Shown here: piece by piece, positions 45,163 through 54,648 of the stretch | Layout of the letters: each line of letters opens with the position of its first letter | Numbering within the stretch: the stretch's first letter is position 1 | From: CAMLJR01 sp964631955 | Lineage (GTDB): Bacteria > Pseudomonadota > Gammaproteobacteria > Pseudomonadales > CAMLJR01 | DNA: 64,000 nucleotides | NCBI GenBank assembly: GCA_964631955.1 | Contig: CAZWBA010000005.1 | Location: forward strand, 62,001-126,000 | Reading direction: 5' to 3' | Program-made: the position numbers and the translations under genes | The notes under the pieces: generated by a model | What the model was told of the DNA's origin: nothing | Database searches by the model: none | What the model saw: only the letters and a program-made list of their open reading frames with translations

Positions 45163-48100
45163 TCACGCCCAAGCACTACTCAATTGCTCAGCCTGCTCCA
45201 ACACCAGCTGAACAGCATATTCTTGGCGATCCGGTGGATATTTGTACTTACGTAAAATTCGTTTAACAAGAAGACGTAACTTCGCCCTAACACTTTCCCG
45301 CACCGACCAATCCACAGTCACACTTTTCCGCAAGCTCGCAGCTAGCTCATGTGCGATCTTCGCAAGGATTTCGTCTCCAAGTTCACGCGCCGATGCCTCA
45401 TTACGAGTAAGTGCGTCATAAAAAGCCAATTCATCTTCATTTAAACCAAGCTCTTCGCCGCGATGTGCAGCTTCACGAAATTGCTTGGCCATATCGATCA
45501 GCTCTTCAATTACCTGCGCGGTTTCAATGGAGCGATTCTGGTAACGAGTGATGACGCTGATGAGCATTTCCGAAAAGCGCCGCTCCTGAACAACATTAGT
45601 TTTGAAGCGGCTTTTAATTTCTCCCTGCAGAAGGCGATCAAGCAATTCGACTGCAAGATTGCGTTCCGGTAACGCTCTTACCTCTGCAAGAAATTCGTCA
45701 TCAAGCAAGCCAATATTTGGTTTGTCGAGGCCGACGGCGTCGAAGATGTCGACAACCTCATCTGACACCACAGCCTTACCGATAATTTGTCGAATGACAT
45801 GGTCGCGCTCTTCGTCATCAAGCTTGCGCCGACTGAGATCGCGCTTGGTCAGCAACACCTTAATCGCTTGCAGGAACGCTACTTCTTCACGCACCGCTTT
45901 CGCTTCTTCAAGCGTGCAACAAAGCGTAAACGCCTTCGTCATAGCCAAGGCGACATCGGCAAAACGTTTTTTGCCATCATCCAAACCCAGCATATGATCA
46001 GCAGCTCCAGCTAACAAGCGATGGCCACCCGTCATGAAATTGCTATAGTCAAAACCGTGCAACATACCTCGAAGTACATCGAGTTTTTCTTCAAGCAATG
46101 CATACGCTTCGTGCGCATCGACAGTTGGACGACCACGCCCTTGGCTATTCGTGTATTCCTTCAGCGCAGCCTTTAATTCATTCGCAATACCGATGTAATC
46201 AACAACCAGACCGCCCTGTTTATCTTTGAAAACACGATTCACCCGGGCAATTGCTTGCATCAGGTTATGGCCTTTCATGGGTTTATCGACATACAGAGTA
46301 TGCACACACGGTGCATCGAAACCCGTCAGCCACATATCGCGCACGATAACGAGCTGTAACGGATCGGCAGGATCTTTGAATCTTTTTTCTAATCTTTTTT
46401 TAACTTGCCCACTGTAAATATGTGGACGCAATAAAGCTTTGTCACTGGCGGAGCCGGTCATGACGATTTTGATTGCGCCCTTCTCTGAGTCTTCGTCATG
46501 CCACTCAGGTCGCAGCTTAATAATCTCGTTATACAGGTGCACGCAGATTTCGCGGCTCATCGCCACGATCATCGCTTTACCATTTTGCGCTTTGTTGCGC
46601 TCATCAAAATGTGCAACTAAATCTGCCGCTACACTTTGTATGCGAGGCTCGGCACCTACAATTTTTTCCAATGCAGCCCAACGACTTTTTAGGCGCGCTT
46701 GCTGACTCTCCTCTTCGTCCTCGGCCAGCTCGTCGACTTCGCTATCGAGCTGCGGTAAATCAGCACTATTCAATGACAGCTTCGCTAAACGCGATTCGTA
46801 GTAAATCGCAACGGTTGCTCCATCTTCCTTTGCTTGCTGCATGTCATAAACATGGATGTAGTCACCGAACACAGCACGTGTATCGCGATCCTCGCTCGAC
46901 ACGGGCGTACCGGTGAATGCAACGAAAGTCGCATTCGGCAATGCATCACGAAGATGTTGCGCGTAACCCACCTGATAATTCGCGGCGGTTTCTGCAACAC
47001 GTCTCTCGTCTGACGTTTTCAGCGTCGCACCAAAACCATATTGCGTGCGATGTGCCTCATCAGCAATTACTACGATGTTGTGGCGAAGCGATAAAACAGG
47101 AAAGCTATCCTCATCCTCACCCGGCATAAATTTTTGGATGGTCGCGAACACGATGCCGCCGGAAGGGCGATTGGCCAACTTCGCGCGCAAATCACCGCGT
47201 GTTTCAGCTTGCACGGGCTGCTCGCGCAATAAATCCTGCGACAATGAAAATACACCGAACAATTGTCCATCCAAATCATTGCGATCAGTAATGACAACAA
47301 TGGTGGGATTTTCCATCGCAGCTTCTCGCATCACACGCGCCGCGAAACATGTCATCGTGATGCTCTTACCGCTACCCTGCGTATGCCATACCACTCCACC
47401 TTTATGATTGCCTTCTGGGTGCGATGCCGCCACCACTTGCTGAATCGCAGCACGCACTGCGTGAAACTGGTGATAACCAGCAATTTTCTTTACTAAAGTG
47501 CCGTCATCTTCGAATAAAACAAAATAACGTAAATAATCCAACAACATTTCCGGTGTCAGAACACCGCGAACCAAGGTCTCTAATTGATTAAATTGACCAA
47601 GCGGATCGAGCTTGACGCCATCAATCGTGCGCCATGTCATAAAGCGTTCGAAATCCGCCGAAAGTGATCCAAGCTTCGCCTCGGAGCCATCGCTGATTAT
47701 CAAAATTTCGTTGTACTGAAAAATATCGGGAATCTGTTCTTTGTATGTTTGGATTTGATGAAATGCCTTAGGCAAATCTGCATTGATATCGGTAGAGTTT
47801 TTCAACTCCAGTAGCACCAACGGCAACCCGTTTATAAAAAGAATAATGTCCGGGCGACGATTATGTTTAGGGCCAAGAATGGTGAATTGATTGACGGCAA
47901 GCCAATCGTTTTCTTTTACATTTTCCCAGTCGATCAGTCGTACAAAGTCTCCGCATGTTTCGCCGTCACACTGATACTGAACCGGTACACCGGTTATCAA
48001 TAATTGGTGGAAACGACGATTCGCTGAAAGAAGTACGGGAATACTCAAATCGAGTACTTGCTGCAATGCATCTTCGCGCGCAGACTTTGGAATACTGGGA

Positions 48101-48273
48101 TTTAATTGTTCAATGGCGGCACGCAAGCGACCAATTAAAATCACTTGGCGATAATTTTCACGTTCAGGATGTACACCATCGTCGGCTATATCGGGACCGA
48201 AATGATGTGTATACCCAATTTCACCTAACCAACCAAGAACTTCCAATTCAAGTTGATCTTCTGTCATACCCAT
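45163..48273 (-). CDS. hsdR: Type I restriction enzyme, R (motor/nuclease) subunit
   Basis: A 1,036-residue protein. The PD-ExK nuclease is at about residues 140-175 (RRPDIILFINGLPLVLLELK). The SF2 translocase follows, with Walker A HTQGSGKSITM, DEAHRTQYG, FVAFTGTPVSSEDRD and the RDMWLTGFDAPCVHTLY block, then a helical C-terminal domain. All key motifs are present. It is the last gene of an operon that begins with hsdM. The intact HsdR needs an M2S complex to act, and hsdM here carries a stop codon. Confidence 0.95.
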   Translation of the reverse strand: MGMTEDQLELEVLGWLGEIGYTHHFGPDIADDGVHPERENYRQVILIGRLRAAIEQLNPSIPKSAREDALQQVLDLSIPVLLSANRRFHQLLITGVPVQYQCDGETCGDFVRLIDWENVKENDWLAVNQFTILGPKHNRRPDIILFINGLPLVLLELKNSTDINADLPKAFHQIQTYKEQIPDIFQYNEILIISDGSEAKLGSLSADFERFMTWRTIDGVKLDPLGQFNQLETLVRGVLTPEMLLDYLRYFVLFEDDGTLVKKIAGYHQFHAVRAAIQQVVAASHPEGNHKGGVVWHTQGSGKSITMTCFAARVMREAAMENPTIVVITDRNDLDGQLFGVFSLSQDLLREQPVQAETRGDLRAKLANRPSGGIVFATIQKFMPGEDEDSFPVLSLRHNIVVIADEAHRTQYGFGATLKTSDERRVAETAANYQVGYAQHLRDALPNATFVAFTGTPVSSEDRDTRAVFGDYIHVYDMQQAKEDGATVAIYYESRLAKLSLNSADLPQLDSEVDELAEDEEESQQARLKSRWAALEKIVGAEPRIQSVAADLVAHFDERNKAQNGKAMIVAMSREICVHLYNEIIKLRPEWHDEDSEKGAIKIVMTGSASDKALLRPHIYSGQVKKRLEKRFKDPADPLQLVIVRDMWLTGFDAPCVHTLYVDKPMKGHNLMQAIARVNRVFKDKQGGLVVDYIGIANELKAALKEYTNSQGRGRPTVDAHEAYALLEEKLDVLRGMLHGFDYSNFMTGGHRLLAGAADHMLGLDDGKKRFADVALAMTKAFTLCCTLEEAKAVREEVAFLQAIKVLLTKRDLSRRKLDDEERDHVIRQIIGKAVVSDEVVDIFDAVGLDKPNIGLLDDEFLAEVRALPERNLAVELLDRLLQGEIKSRFKTNVVQERRFSEMLISVITRYQNRSIETAQVIEELIDMAKQFREAAHRGEELGLNEDELAFYDALTRNEASARELGDEILAKIAHELAASLRKSVTVDWSVRESVRAKLRLLVKRILRKYKYPPDRQEYAVQLVLEQAEQLSSAWA

Positions 48274-48350
48274 TCAACTCTATTGTTTTATATAGCGCTC
48301 GAATATCACATGTGTTGTTTCGATGACTTTTCGATTCAACACGCATTTAT

Positions 48351-51215
48351 TTAATCGGTTGCGCTGCTCACCGCGTGCTCAGTCTGCTGTGTCCACCCTG
48401 CGGCCGCCCAATCCAAACTTTCTGGTATTAGGTAGTGATTACTGGCACCGGCTAATCGCTGATTTGCCATCTTTTCTGCTGCCTGAAACATCAATTTGCA
48501 GGTTTGCGGATTTGGACTTTGGGCACTGTAACTAGCTGGCGTTAGCAGCCATTGACTGACCTCTAAAGAATTAATTTTTGCATTACCATCGTTAATCTGA
48601 ATTGCGACAAACTCCTGTCGCATGCGCTTGCCCTGAGGCCCCTGCCAACGCAACATGGCACCGAATAACGCACCGTTACCAAGCTCAGATGCACCGAACA
48701 GCGCAGTCAATCCACCAAAGTCATATTCGCAAGCTTTACTCAACAGGTATTGCATGAGGTTAGAGTGAAGATCAAGCATATGGGTGCCGGGACGGTTAGC
48801 TGCAAGAAGACGGTCCAACGTAACATCCATGCGTTGTGAGACTTTTTGTGATACCCCTATCTCGCGCATCACTTGTTCTGACAGACGTATTCGCAACAGC
48901 CTCTCTTTATGAGTTCGCTCTTCAACCTCGATACCTAACTGATCGCACATACCCAACACAAAGCTGTAAAGGTGATCGAGGGTAATTACAAACTCTTCGC
49001 GGAGTTCATTAACGTCACTAGTTGCGGCATGAGCAAACAGCTCGCGCTGCTTTGCGGCGGCCGTACTCGCATGCCTCAATGCTTCATCAATACGCTCTCG
49101 AGTCCGCTCGATGCCAAGTTTCGTAGACTGCTGAAGAATGTCGTCCACATCAATTAGCTCTGCCACCTCACCCAGAATTTCATCTTTAAGTCCGTCGTTA
49201 AATTCATTGTGCTGAACGCCTGCTAGGTCAGTCACCACATTATCAATACGCTCATACATCAAATCGACGATGTTCTGATCCAGGCTGTCGGTTTGCTGAA
49301 TATTGAAGACAACTACTTTTTTCTTTTTCCCGTAGCGGTACAAGCGACCAATACGCTGCACAAGGCGCATAGGATTCCAGGGAAGATCGTAATTGACCAT
49401 GACGTGGCAGTTACGTTGAAGGTTGATACCCTCCCCGCCCGCTTCCGTCGAGATGAGAAATCGCCCCTGCTCTTCGAATCGTTTGATGGCTTCGCGTCGA
49501 TCGGCGTGCTGCATAGATCCATTTATTAATTCCACTTGGTCGTGTCCGTAATGATTAGCCAAGCTCTCTCGCAAATAATTTTGAGTTGTGCGGTACTCAG
49601 TAAAAATTAGCACTTTCTCTTCAGGGTTTGCTGCCTGAACCTTATTAATGATGTCTTCGATGAACACGTTCAGCTTAAGGTCATTGGCCTGTAACGCAGC
49701 AGCTTCGTTAATAAGATCTTTCAGCAGCTGTACTTCGCCCGCAAAAAATTCGCGAGCATCGCTGTTGAACTGCTCTTCCCATTCACCTAGGTAACGTTCA
49801 TCACTAGGCTCGTCTGTGAATTCATTATTTGCGTCGTCATCGAGAAGACGTTGAAGGCGATTAGAGAGAGCTCTGTGAATAGCTGCTGCGCTCGACGCGG
49901 CCAATTTCCGATAAACCGTCATAACAAAACCAATAGCATTACCAGTACGGCCGAGAGCCTCGCCAGCGTCGTAACCCTTACGTAAATAATCCTGAAGTGT
50001 TTTATCGAATTCAATTGATTCATTACTGCTGGGCACTTGCAGAGCGCGGGTTATTTTGCCCTGGAAAATGAATGCACCCTCCGCGTCGGTCACATCAGCT
50101 TTGTGATTACGAAACACCATGTCATGAAGAATTTCCGGCTTCAGATTGAGCATCATCAAATCGGTACGACGCTCAGGACGCAGAAGCTCCAGCAATGCCA
50201 CAAACTTGTCCTGCATACCTTGATGAGGAGTCGCGCTTAGCAAGAGCATATGTTTTGTCTGTGCGCGTAATTTCTTCGCCAAGTCATAACGCTCAGAACT
50301 ATCCAACTTTTGACCATACTGGCGACGACTGAGACGATGCCCTTCATCAAAAATCACCAAATCCCACGGCTCAGCCTGAAGCAGGCTCTCCAAATGATTT
50401 TCTTGCTTTAAGCGATCCATTGAGCCAATAACACAGTCATGCATTTTCCATTGGCGAGACTCATTGATAAAAAAGTCTTCGCCATAAATTTCAAAGTCTT
50501 CTAATTTAAATTTATGGTACAGCTCTTCCTGCCACTGCTTGGTTAGGCCTGCGGGAGTTATTAAAAGGATACGTTTAACTAAATCTCGTTGGCGCAAAGC
50601 ATTTAGCAACATCCCGGTTTCAATAGTTTTTCCCAAGCCAACATCATCCGCAATCAACCAATTGAAATTTCCAGACGCGAGAATGTGGTGAACCAAATGT
50701 ATTTGGTGAGGAAGCGGCTCAACTTCTAAATGGGAAAGGGCACCCGTATTCTCATTCCAAACCTTAATGGCATGAGCAAGCATTCTGAGCCGCATGCGTT
50801 CGGAATCTTTTGCTTCAACAGGACTAGCCATGACAAAACGATGTTTAACACCTTTCACTTGCCGTAGGTATTGATAAGGCAGCCAATGACGTTCACCTCG
50901 TTCTGGAAAGTCGACCAATGCTTGCTCACTCCCCGCCAAGTTCCGCTGTTGCATGATCACTCCCTGCCCCAACGAACGGACGCCACTGCCGGGAGTTTCA
51001 TCAACGACGTCCATACCATTTTGAAATCCTGAGCGAACAGAGGATGCATCAACATAAGTAACCATTCTTTCTGGACTAAACCAATGGACCTGGAGTTGAT
51101 CTCCAGAGTCTTTAGCGACCGTCATTTTTACGATGCCTCGGCGTTCAGCTTGGCCGCCTGGTAATGTTTGGCTAACCCAGCAACCAGGAACGTGGGGGAG
51201 TCTGAGCAACTTCAT
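48351..51215 (-). CDS. SNF2-family (RapA/DrmD-like) helicase within the type I operon
   Basis: A 954-residue protein from the ATG at 51215, which has AAGGA 7 bp upstream. A TTG 24 bp earlier is rejected. SF2/SNF2 motifs: LIADDVGLGKTIETGMLLNA (Walker A), LLITPAGLTKQW, VIFDEGHRLSRRQYG, LLLSATPHQGMQDKF, LIFTEYRTTQNYLRESL, STEAGGEGINLQ, MRLVQRIGRLYRYGKKK. N-terminal and C-terminal extensions are unassigned. It resembles SNF2 proteins of defence loci such as DrmD but no other DISARM gene is present. It is placed between the 644-residue acidic protein and hsdR on one transcript, so a role linked to restriction is likely. Confidence 0.88.
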   Translation of the reverse strand: MKLLRLPHVPGCWVSQTLPGGQAERRGIVKMTVAKDSGDQLQVHWFSPERMVTYVDASSVRSGFQNGMDVVDETPGSGVRSLGQGVIMQQRNLAGSEQALVDFPERGERHWLPYQYLRQVKGVKHRFVMASPVEAKDSERMRLRMLAHAIKVWNENTGALSHLEVEPLPHQIHLVHHILASGNFNWLIADDVGLGKTIETGMLLNALRQRDLVKRILLITPAGLTKQWQEELYHKFKLEDFEIYGEDFFINESRQWKMHDCVIGSMDRLKQENHLESLLQAEPWDLVIFDEGHRLSRRQYGQKLDSSERYDLAKKLRAQTKHMLLLSATPHQGMQDKFVALLELLRPERRTDLMMLNLKPEILHDMVFRNHKADVTDAEGAFIFQGKITRALQVPSSNESIEFDKTLQDYLRKGYDAGEALGRTGNAIGFVMTVYRKLAASSAAAIHRALSNRLQRLLDDDANNEFTDEPSDERYLGEWEEQFNSDAREFFAGEVQLLKDLINEAAALQANDLKLNVFIEDIINKVQAANPEEKVLIFTEYRTTQNYLRESLANHYGHDQVELINGSMQHADRREAIKRFEEQGRFLISTEAGGEGINLQRNCHVMVNYDLPWNPMRLVQRIGRLYRYGKKKKVVVFNIQQTDSLDQNIVDLMYERIDNVVTDLAGVQHNEFNDGLKDEILGEVAELIDVDDILQQSTKLGIERTRERIDEALRHASTAAAKQRELFAHAATSDVNELREEFVITLDHLYSFVLGMCDQLGIEVEERTHKERLLRIRLSEQVMREIGVSQKVSQRMDVTLDRLLAANRPGTHMLDLHSNLMQYLLSKACEYDFGGLTALFGASELGNGALFGAMLRWQGPQGKRMRQEFVAIQINDGNAKINSLEVSQWLLTPASYSAQSPNPQTCKLMFQAAEKMANQRLAGASNHYLIPESLDWAAAGWTQQTEHAVSSATD

Positions 51216-51244
51216 TGGGTCATCCTTAATTCGAGGCAAATTAA

Positions 51245-53179
51245 TTATCGGGGACGATACAGTTTTGGATTTACTTTTTTACGCGAAACCGAACGAGGGG
51301 AGACCACAGGCCGCCGTATTAGGGCGCCACCTGGACCTGACGAGTCATTATTTTCAGCGTCAAAAATTAGCAGCGGCTCTTGGGAGGTGGACGATTCATC
51401 ACTATCTTGTAACTCATCAAGAATGTCCTCATTCGCTAGACCAGGGATTAACGGCAGAACCTTCGCCACTGGTTTATCACTAAAATAACAACTCGGCTCT
51501 TGTGGATGCTTCGTTTGAAAAACACCATATTCTCTTAAAATATTGGTTCTTTCGATTTCCAATTCATCATCAATTCCCAAATCGCTATATTCCTCGGCCG
51601 CTAACTCATGCGGGGCACCGAAATTAAATGGCTCATTCGGGGGAAGCGCCCCCTGTAGTTTAGAAAATCTGAACCATAAATATCTGGAAAAAGCTTTAAA
51701 TGCTCGCCTTAGCGTTTTGCTTTCATACCAAGACACGAAAATCTGCTCCAAAAATATTTCTAATTCCTCTATCTGAGGTAGAGACTCAAAGGACCGAACA
51801 ATTAACAATGCAGTTGGCCAAGACAGTGCGTAGTAGGACAAACGGCTGCTTCCGGTTTTATCAAACGAAATCCAATAAATATCGTTTTCCGCCCAGATCA
51901 CTTTTATGTGAGCAGCCAAAACCAACTCGTCAGGCGAAAGTCCCTTTTCTACCTCTCGCTCAAGTGCGATACGAGTAGCTCCCCAACCACTCATAATAAA
52001 TATTTGCTGCACCAAAACTAAAAAATGATGAGGCCAGTCAGCGCTATCTATTAGCTCAGCGGCTTTTTGTAGTGCCCGTTCTTCACGGCTAATCCTGTCT
52101 AAAGTCTCATCGACACGCTCGCCTACTTCAAAGAAATCACCATCGAAAGCATCCTCAGGATCGAAAACATAGGCGGCATAATCATCATCAAGATCGCGAA
52201 AACTATCTTCGGGTTGATCAACCTCTATTTCCTGATACTCATCCGAGTCGAACAGATCAGTCTCTTGTAAATCATCTAGAAGAAGATTTTCTTCTGTGGC
52301 ATCGTCGCTCAATGCTCCATACATTATTGTTTCTAACGGTGACGTAAAAATTTCTTCAGCAGAAATTTCATGATCATCATCGTCGCACTCACCATCCAGT
52401 GATAGTGAATGCAAAATACTTGTCTGCTCGTAGGGCTCTATATATTCGGATTCCGGAGCAAGAATTGGCTTTTCAATATCTTGTGACGTATCAGATCGAT
52501 CGTCCTCAACAAATCCACGCGAGCGTCTAATAAAAATCCGACTGGCCCCTTGTTGCGGGGACTCCTTTATCGGTCGAGGAGTTAACTTTAAAATAACTCG
52601 TGAAGCACCGGCTTTATCAGAATCTTTTTCCTGGTAAGCGGACGATTCATCGATATAAGAAATGTTAGTGGATGGCTTACTGACGTAGTTGTCATTTTCT
52701 TGAGTCAAGGGCGCATCAATTGCCGCTTGCTCTTCAAAGCGTGTCTCATCGATCGCGGTAGCATTCGAAGTCGAACCTCCGACAATACTAACGCTCGTAT
52801 CAACTGCAGCAGTTGAATCATTGATGAATCCATCGCTCTCGATAGAAGCCAGATTCTCCGAAACTGCTTTTATATAAACTAAATCGTCGTCCGTAGGAGA
52901 ATTATTAAAGTCCTCTACCTCGACAGTCGGTTCAATGAATGCTTGATTTCGCCGCTGCAGCAATCGCACCCGCTGCATAATTTTTGCAGCATCTATCGTG
53001 CGCTGTTGTAGGGTATACACTCTACCAAGCAAGCTTAGACAGACAGCATCTTCACGCGTCTTGATAGAGTCAAGCAAAAGAAGCTCAGCTGCTTTCAACT
53101 CTCCAGAGGCGACCAGCTCGCTGACCTCCCTGAAAAGCAACTCATTTATTTTCTGAGTACTACGACCACCTCGCTCCAT
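51245..53179 (-). CDS. Acidic 644-residue protein of unknown function in the type I operon
   Basis: Start ATG at 53179 with GAGG 6 bp upstream. Residues 1-65 look like a TPR-like helical repeat region (SELVASGELKAAELLLLDSI, LSLLGRVYTLQQRTIDAAKI). Residues 75-370 are low-complexity and very acidic (strings such as DGECDDDDHE and DSFRDLDDDYAAY). Residues 375-560 form a folded helical domain (DWPHHFLVLVQQIFIMSGWG, IYWISFDKTGSSRLSYY). The tail is basic (RPVVSPRSVSRKKVNPKLYR). I do not recognise a family. The acidic stretch could mimic DNA or hold a partner. It precedes the SNF2 gene by 29 bp and follows hsdS by 83 bp. Confidence 0.8.
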   Translation of the reverse strand: MERGGRSTQKINELLFREVSELVASGELKAAELLLLDSIKTREDAVCLSLLGRVYTLQQRTIDAAKIMQRVRLLQRRNQAFIEPTVEVEDFNNSPTDDDLVYIKAVSENLASIESDGFINDSTAAVDTSVSIVGGSTSNATAIDETRFEEQAAIDAPLTQENDNYVSKPSTNISYIDESSAYQEKDSDKAGASRVILKLTPRPIKESPQQGASRIFIRRSRGFVEDDRSDTSQDIEKPILAPESEYIEPYEQTSILHSLSLDGECDDDDHEISAEEIFTSPLETIMYGALSDDATEENLLLDDLQETDLFDSDEYQEIEVDQPEDSFRDLDDDYAAYVFDPEDAFDGDFFEVGERVDETLDRISREERALQKAAELIDSADWPHHFLVLVQQIFIMSGWGATRIALEREVEKGLSPDELVLAAHIKVIWAENDIYWISFDKTGSSRLSYYALSWPTALLIVRSFESLPQIEELEIFLEQIFVSWYESKTLRRAFKAFSRYLWFRFSKLQGALPPNEPFNFGAPHELAAEEYSDLGIDDELEIERTNILREYGVFQTKHPQEPSCYFSDKPVAKVLPLIPGLANEDILDELQDSDESSTSQEPLLIFDAENNDSSGPGGALIRRPVVSPRSVSRKKVNPKLYRPR

Positions 53180-53262
53180 GAGCGACCTCTTGTCTTTTTA
53201 ATTTCTTGCTTTTTGTTTTATTAAAAAATCTGAATCTCGTGGCATTAAATTATTCTTTATCG

Positions 53263-54648
53263 CTAACCCACCGCCTCCGCGATTTCCTTTTCCACGTCTG
53301 GCAACCGCAACTGCCCAGAAATTAAACGCGGTAAAAGTGTGTCACGCAAATCAGCCAACCTTTTCGATTGCGCCAAGTACGCTCGATCTATCAGCGGCCG
53401 CACAAGCTCATAAAACTTATTAAGTACATCATCTGAAGGAACAGCCACCAACTCACTTTCAAGAAAGTGCGTCGTTTGAAAATTGGCTATTCCCGTACTT
53501 TGATTCTGATACTCCCACGTCTTACCCTGCGCGTAGATATATATGAGTTGCTGACCGAGCAATACACCAACCTCTCTGGCGCTTGGTCGAAGCAATCTAC
53601 AGAAGCTTGCAGGTTCGACTGGGCAATCGAACTGAGAGAGTACTTCATCTGTTACATATATGGCGCGACCAGTGGGCTGATCCTTACTGCCTCCGGAAAC
53701 CTCAAGAACGATATCGCCATCTTGCAACTTACGAGTCTCAAGCTTTTTTTTCGATGTGTAACGAATTGGAACTCGACTACCTATTCCTGATTGGATATCA
53801 GGAATATCTGTCCCTCGGATAATCGCTACTTTCACCTCGTTTTTATCATCGGGAATATCACTACCCCAATCACCACCAATTGTGTGGCAGAGTAATTTTC
53901 CAAAAGGCTTCCAACGCCACCCCTTCGGCACCAACCCCAATTCCGACTCTTCAAAACTATCGGGAAACAGCGCAGCGGTTTCTGCATCCATACCTTCTGG
54001 TTCGCGGCCTTCCATTTTTGCGCGCACGGGATCGAAATCGACAAACCAAGATTTGAAGAGGGCTTGGGCGATGGCTTCAAGAGTGGTGTTGGTTTCGCGG
54101 AGCAGCGTGATGCGGTCGTCGAGGGAATCTAAAATCTCAGCAACTGAACGTTGCGTATCAATATCTGGCAGAGAGACTCGGATGCTGCGTTGATCTGTAA
54201 GGCTTAAATACGGAGCCATATCCGTTGATCGACTTAAAGCTTGCAACTGCGAGGAAAACTCTGGTCCACGCGACCATGCACGCAAAAATCCCTGGTAGAT
54301 AATATTTTCTGAAAGCGACCGCCAATAACATAGGTGTGGTGAGTAAACAAAAGCTGGCATCTCAGGAGAAACAAAAGCCACGCGTCCAGTGCTATTACCT
54401 TTTGTAGTAATAATTACATCGCCAGATTTAGAAATCTTACTTCCAAATTTTTTTGAATTTTCATCCTTAAATTTTTCAACTCCCTCAAAATCAATATGTG
54501 TATCTCGAACGTGGCCCGCGCGTAAAAATATCAGACCAAAACCTCCAAGCTCATCATTCTTCGCCCGATACCCGTCACCGATTTCCAACCAACCTGCAGA
54601 GATAAGTTTTTCAACACTGAAAACACCACCCTCAAATTTCATACCCAA
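53263..54648 (-). CDS. hsdS: Type I restriction-modification specificity subunit
   Basis: A 461-residue protein with two target-recognition domains (about 1-150 and 215-400). They are separated by the conserved helical spacer (TQRSVAEILDSLDDRITLLR, ETNTTLEAIAQALFKSWFVD) and closed by a second helical region with RDTLLPRLISGQLRLPD. It determines the bipartite DNA sequence bound by the complex. Its start overlaps the hsdM end by 17 bp. It appears full length. Confidence 0.93.
   Translation of the reverse strand: MGMKFEGGVFSVEKLISAGWLEIGDGYRAKNDELGGFGLIFLRAGHVRDTHIDFEGVEKFKDENSKKFGSKISKSGDVIITTKGNSTGRVAFVSPEMPAFVYSPHLCYWRSLSENIIYQGFLRAWSRGPEFSSQLQALSRSTDMAPYLSLTDQRSIRVSLPDIDTQRSVAEILDSLDDRITLLRETNTTLEAIAQALFKSWFVDFDPVRAKMEGREPEGMDAETAALFPDSFEESELGLVPKGWRWKPFGKLLCHTIGGDWGSDIPDDKNEVKVAIIRGTDIPDIQSGIGSRVPIRYTSKKKLETRKLQDGDIVLEVSGGSKDQPTGRAIYVTDEVLSQFDCPVEPASFCRLLRPSAREVGVLLGQQLIYIYAQGKTWEYQNQSTGIANFQTTHFLESELVAVPSDDVLNKFYELVRPLIDRAYLAQSKRLADLRDTLLPRLISGQLRLPDVEKEIAEAVG

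Noticed and set aside
48351..51215. DISARM system (DrmD)
   Set aside because: Only an SNF2 helicase is present; drmA, drmB, drmC and a DISARM methylase are missing and the neighbours are hsd genes.
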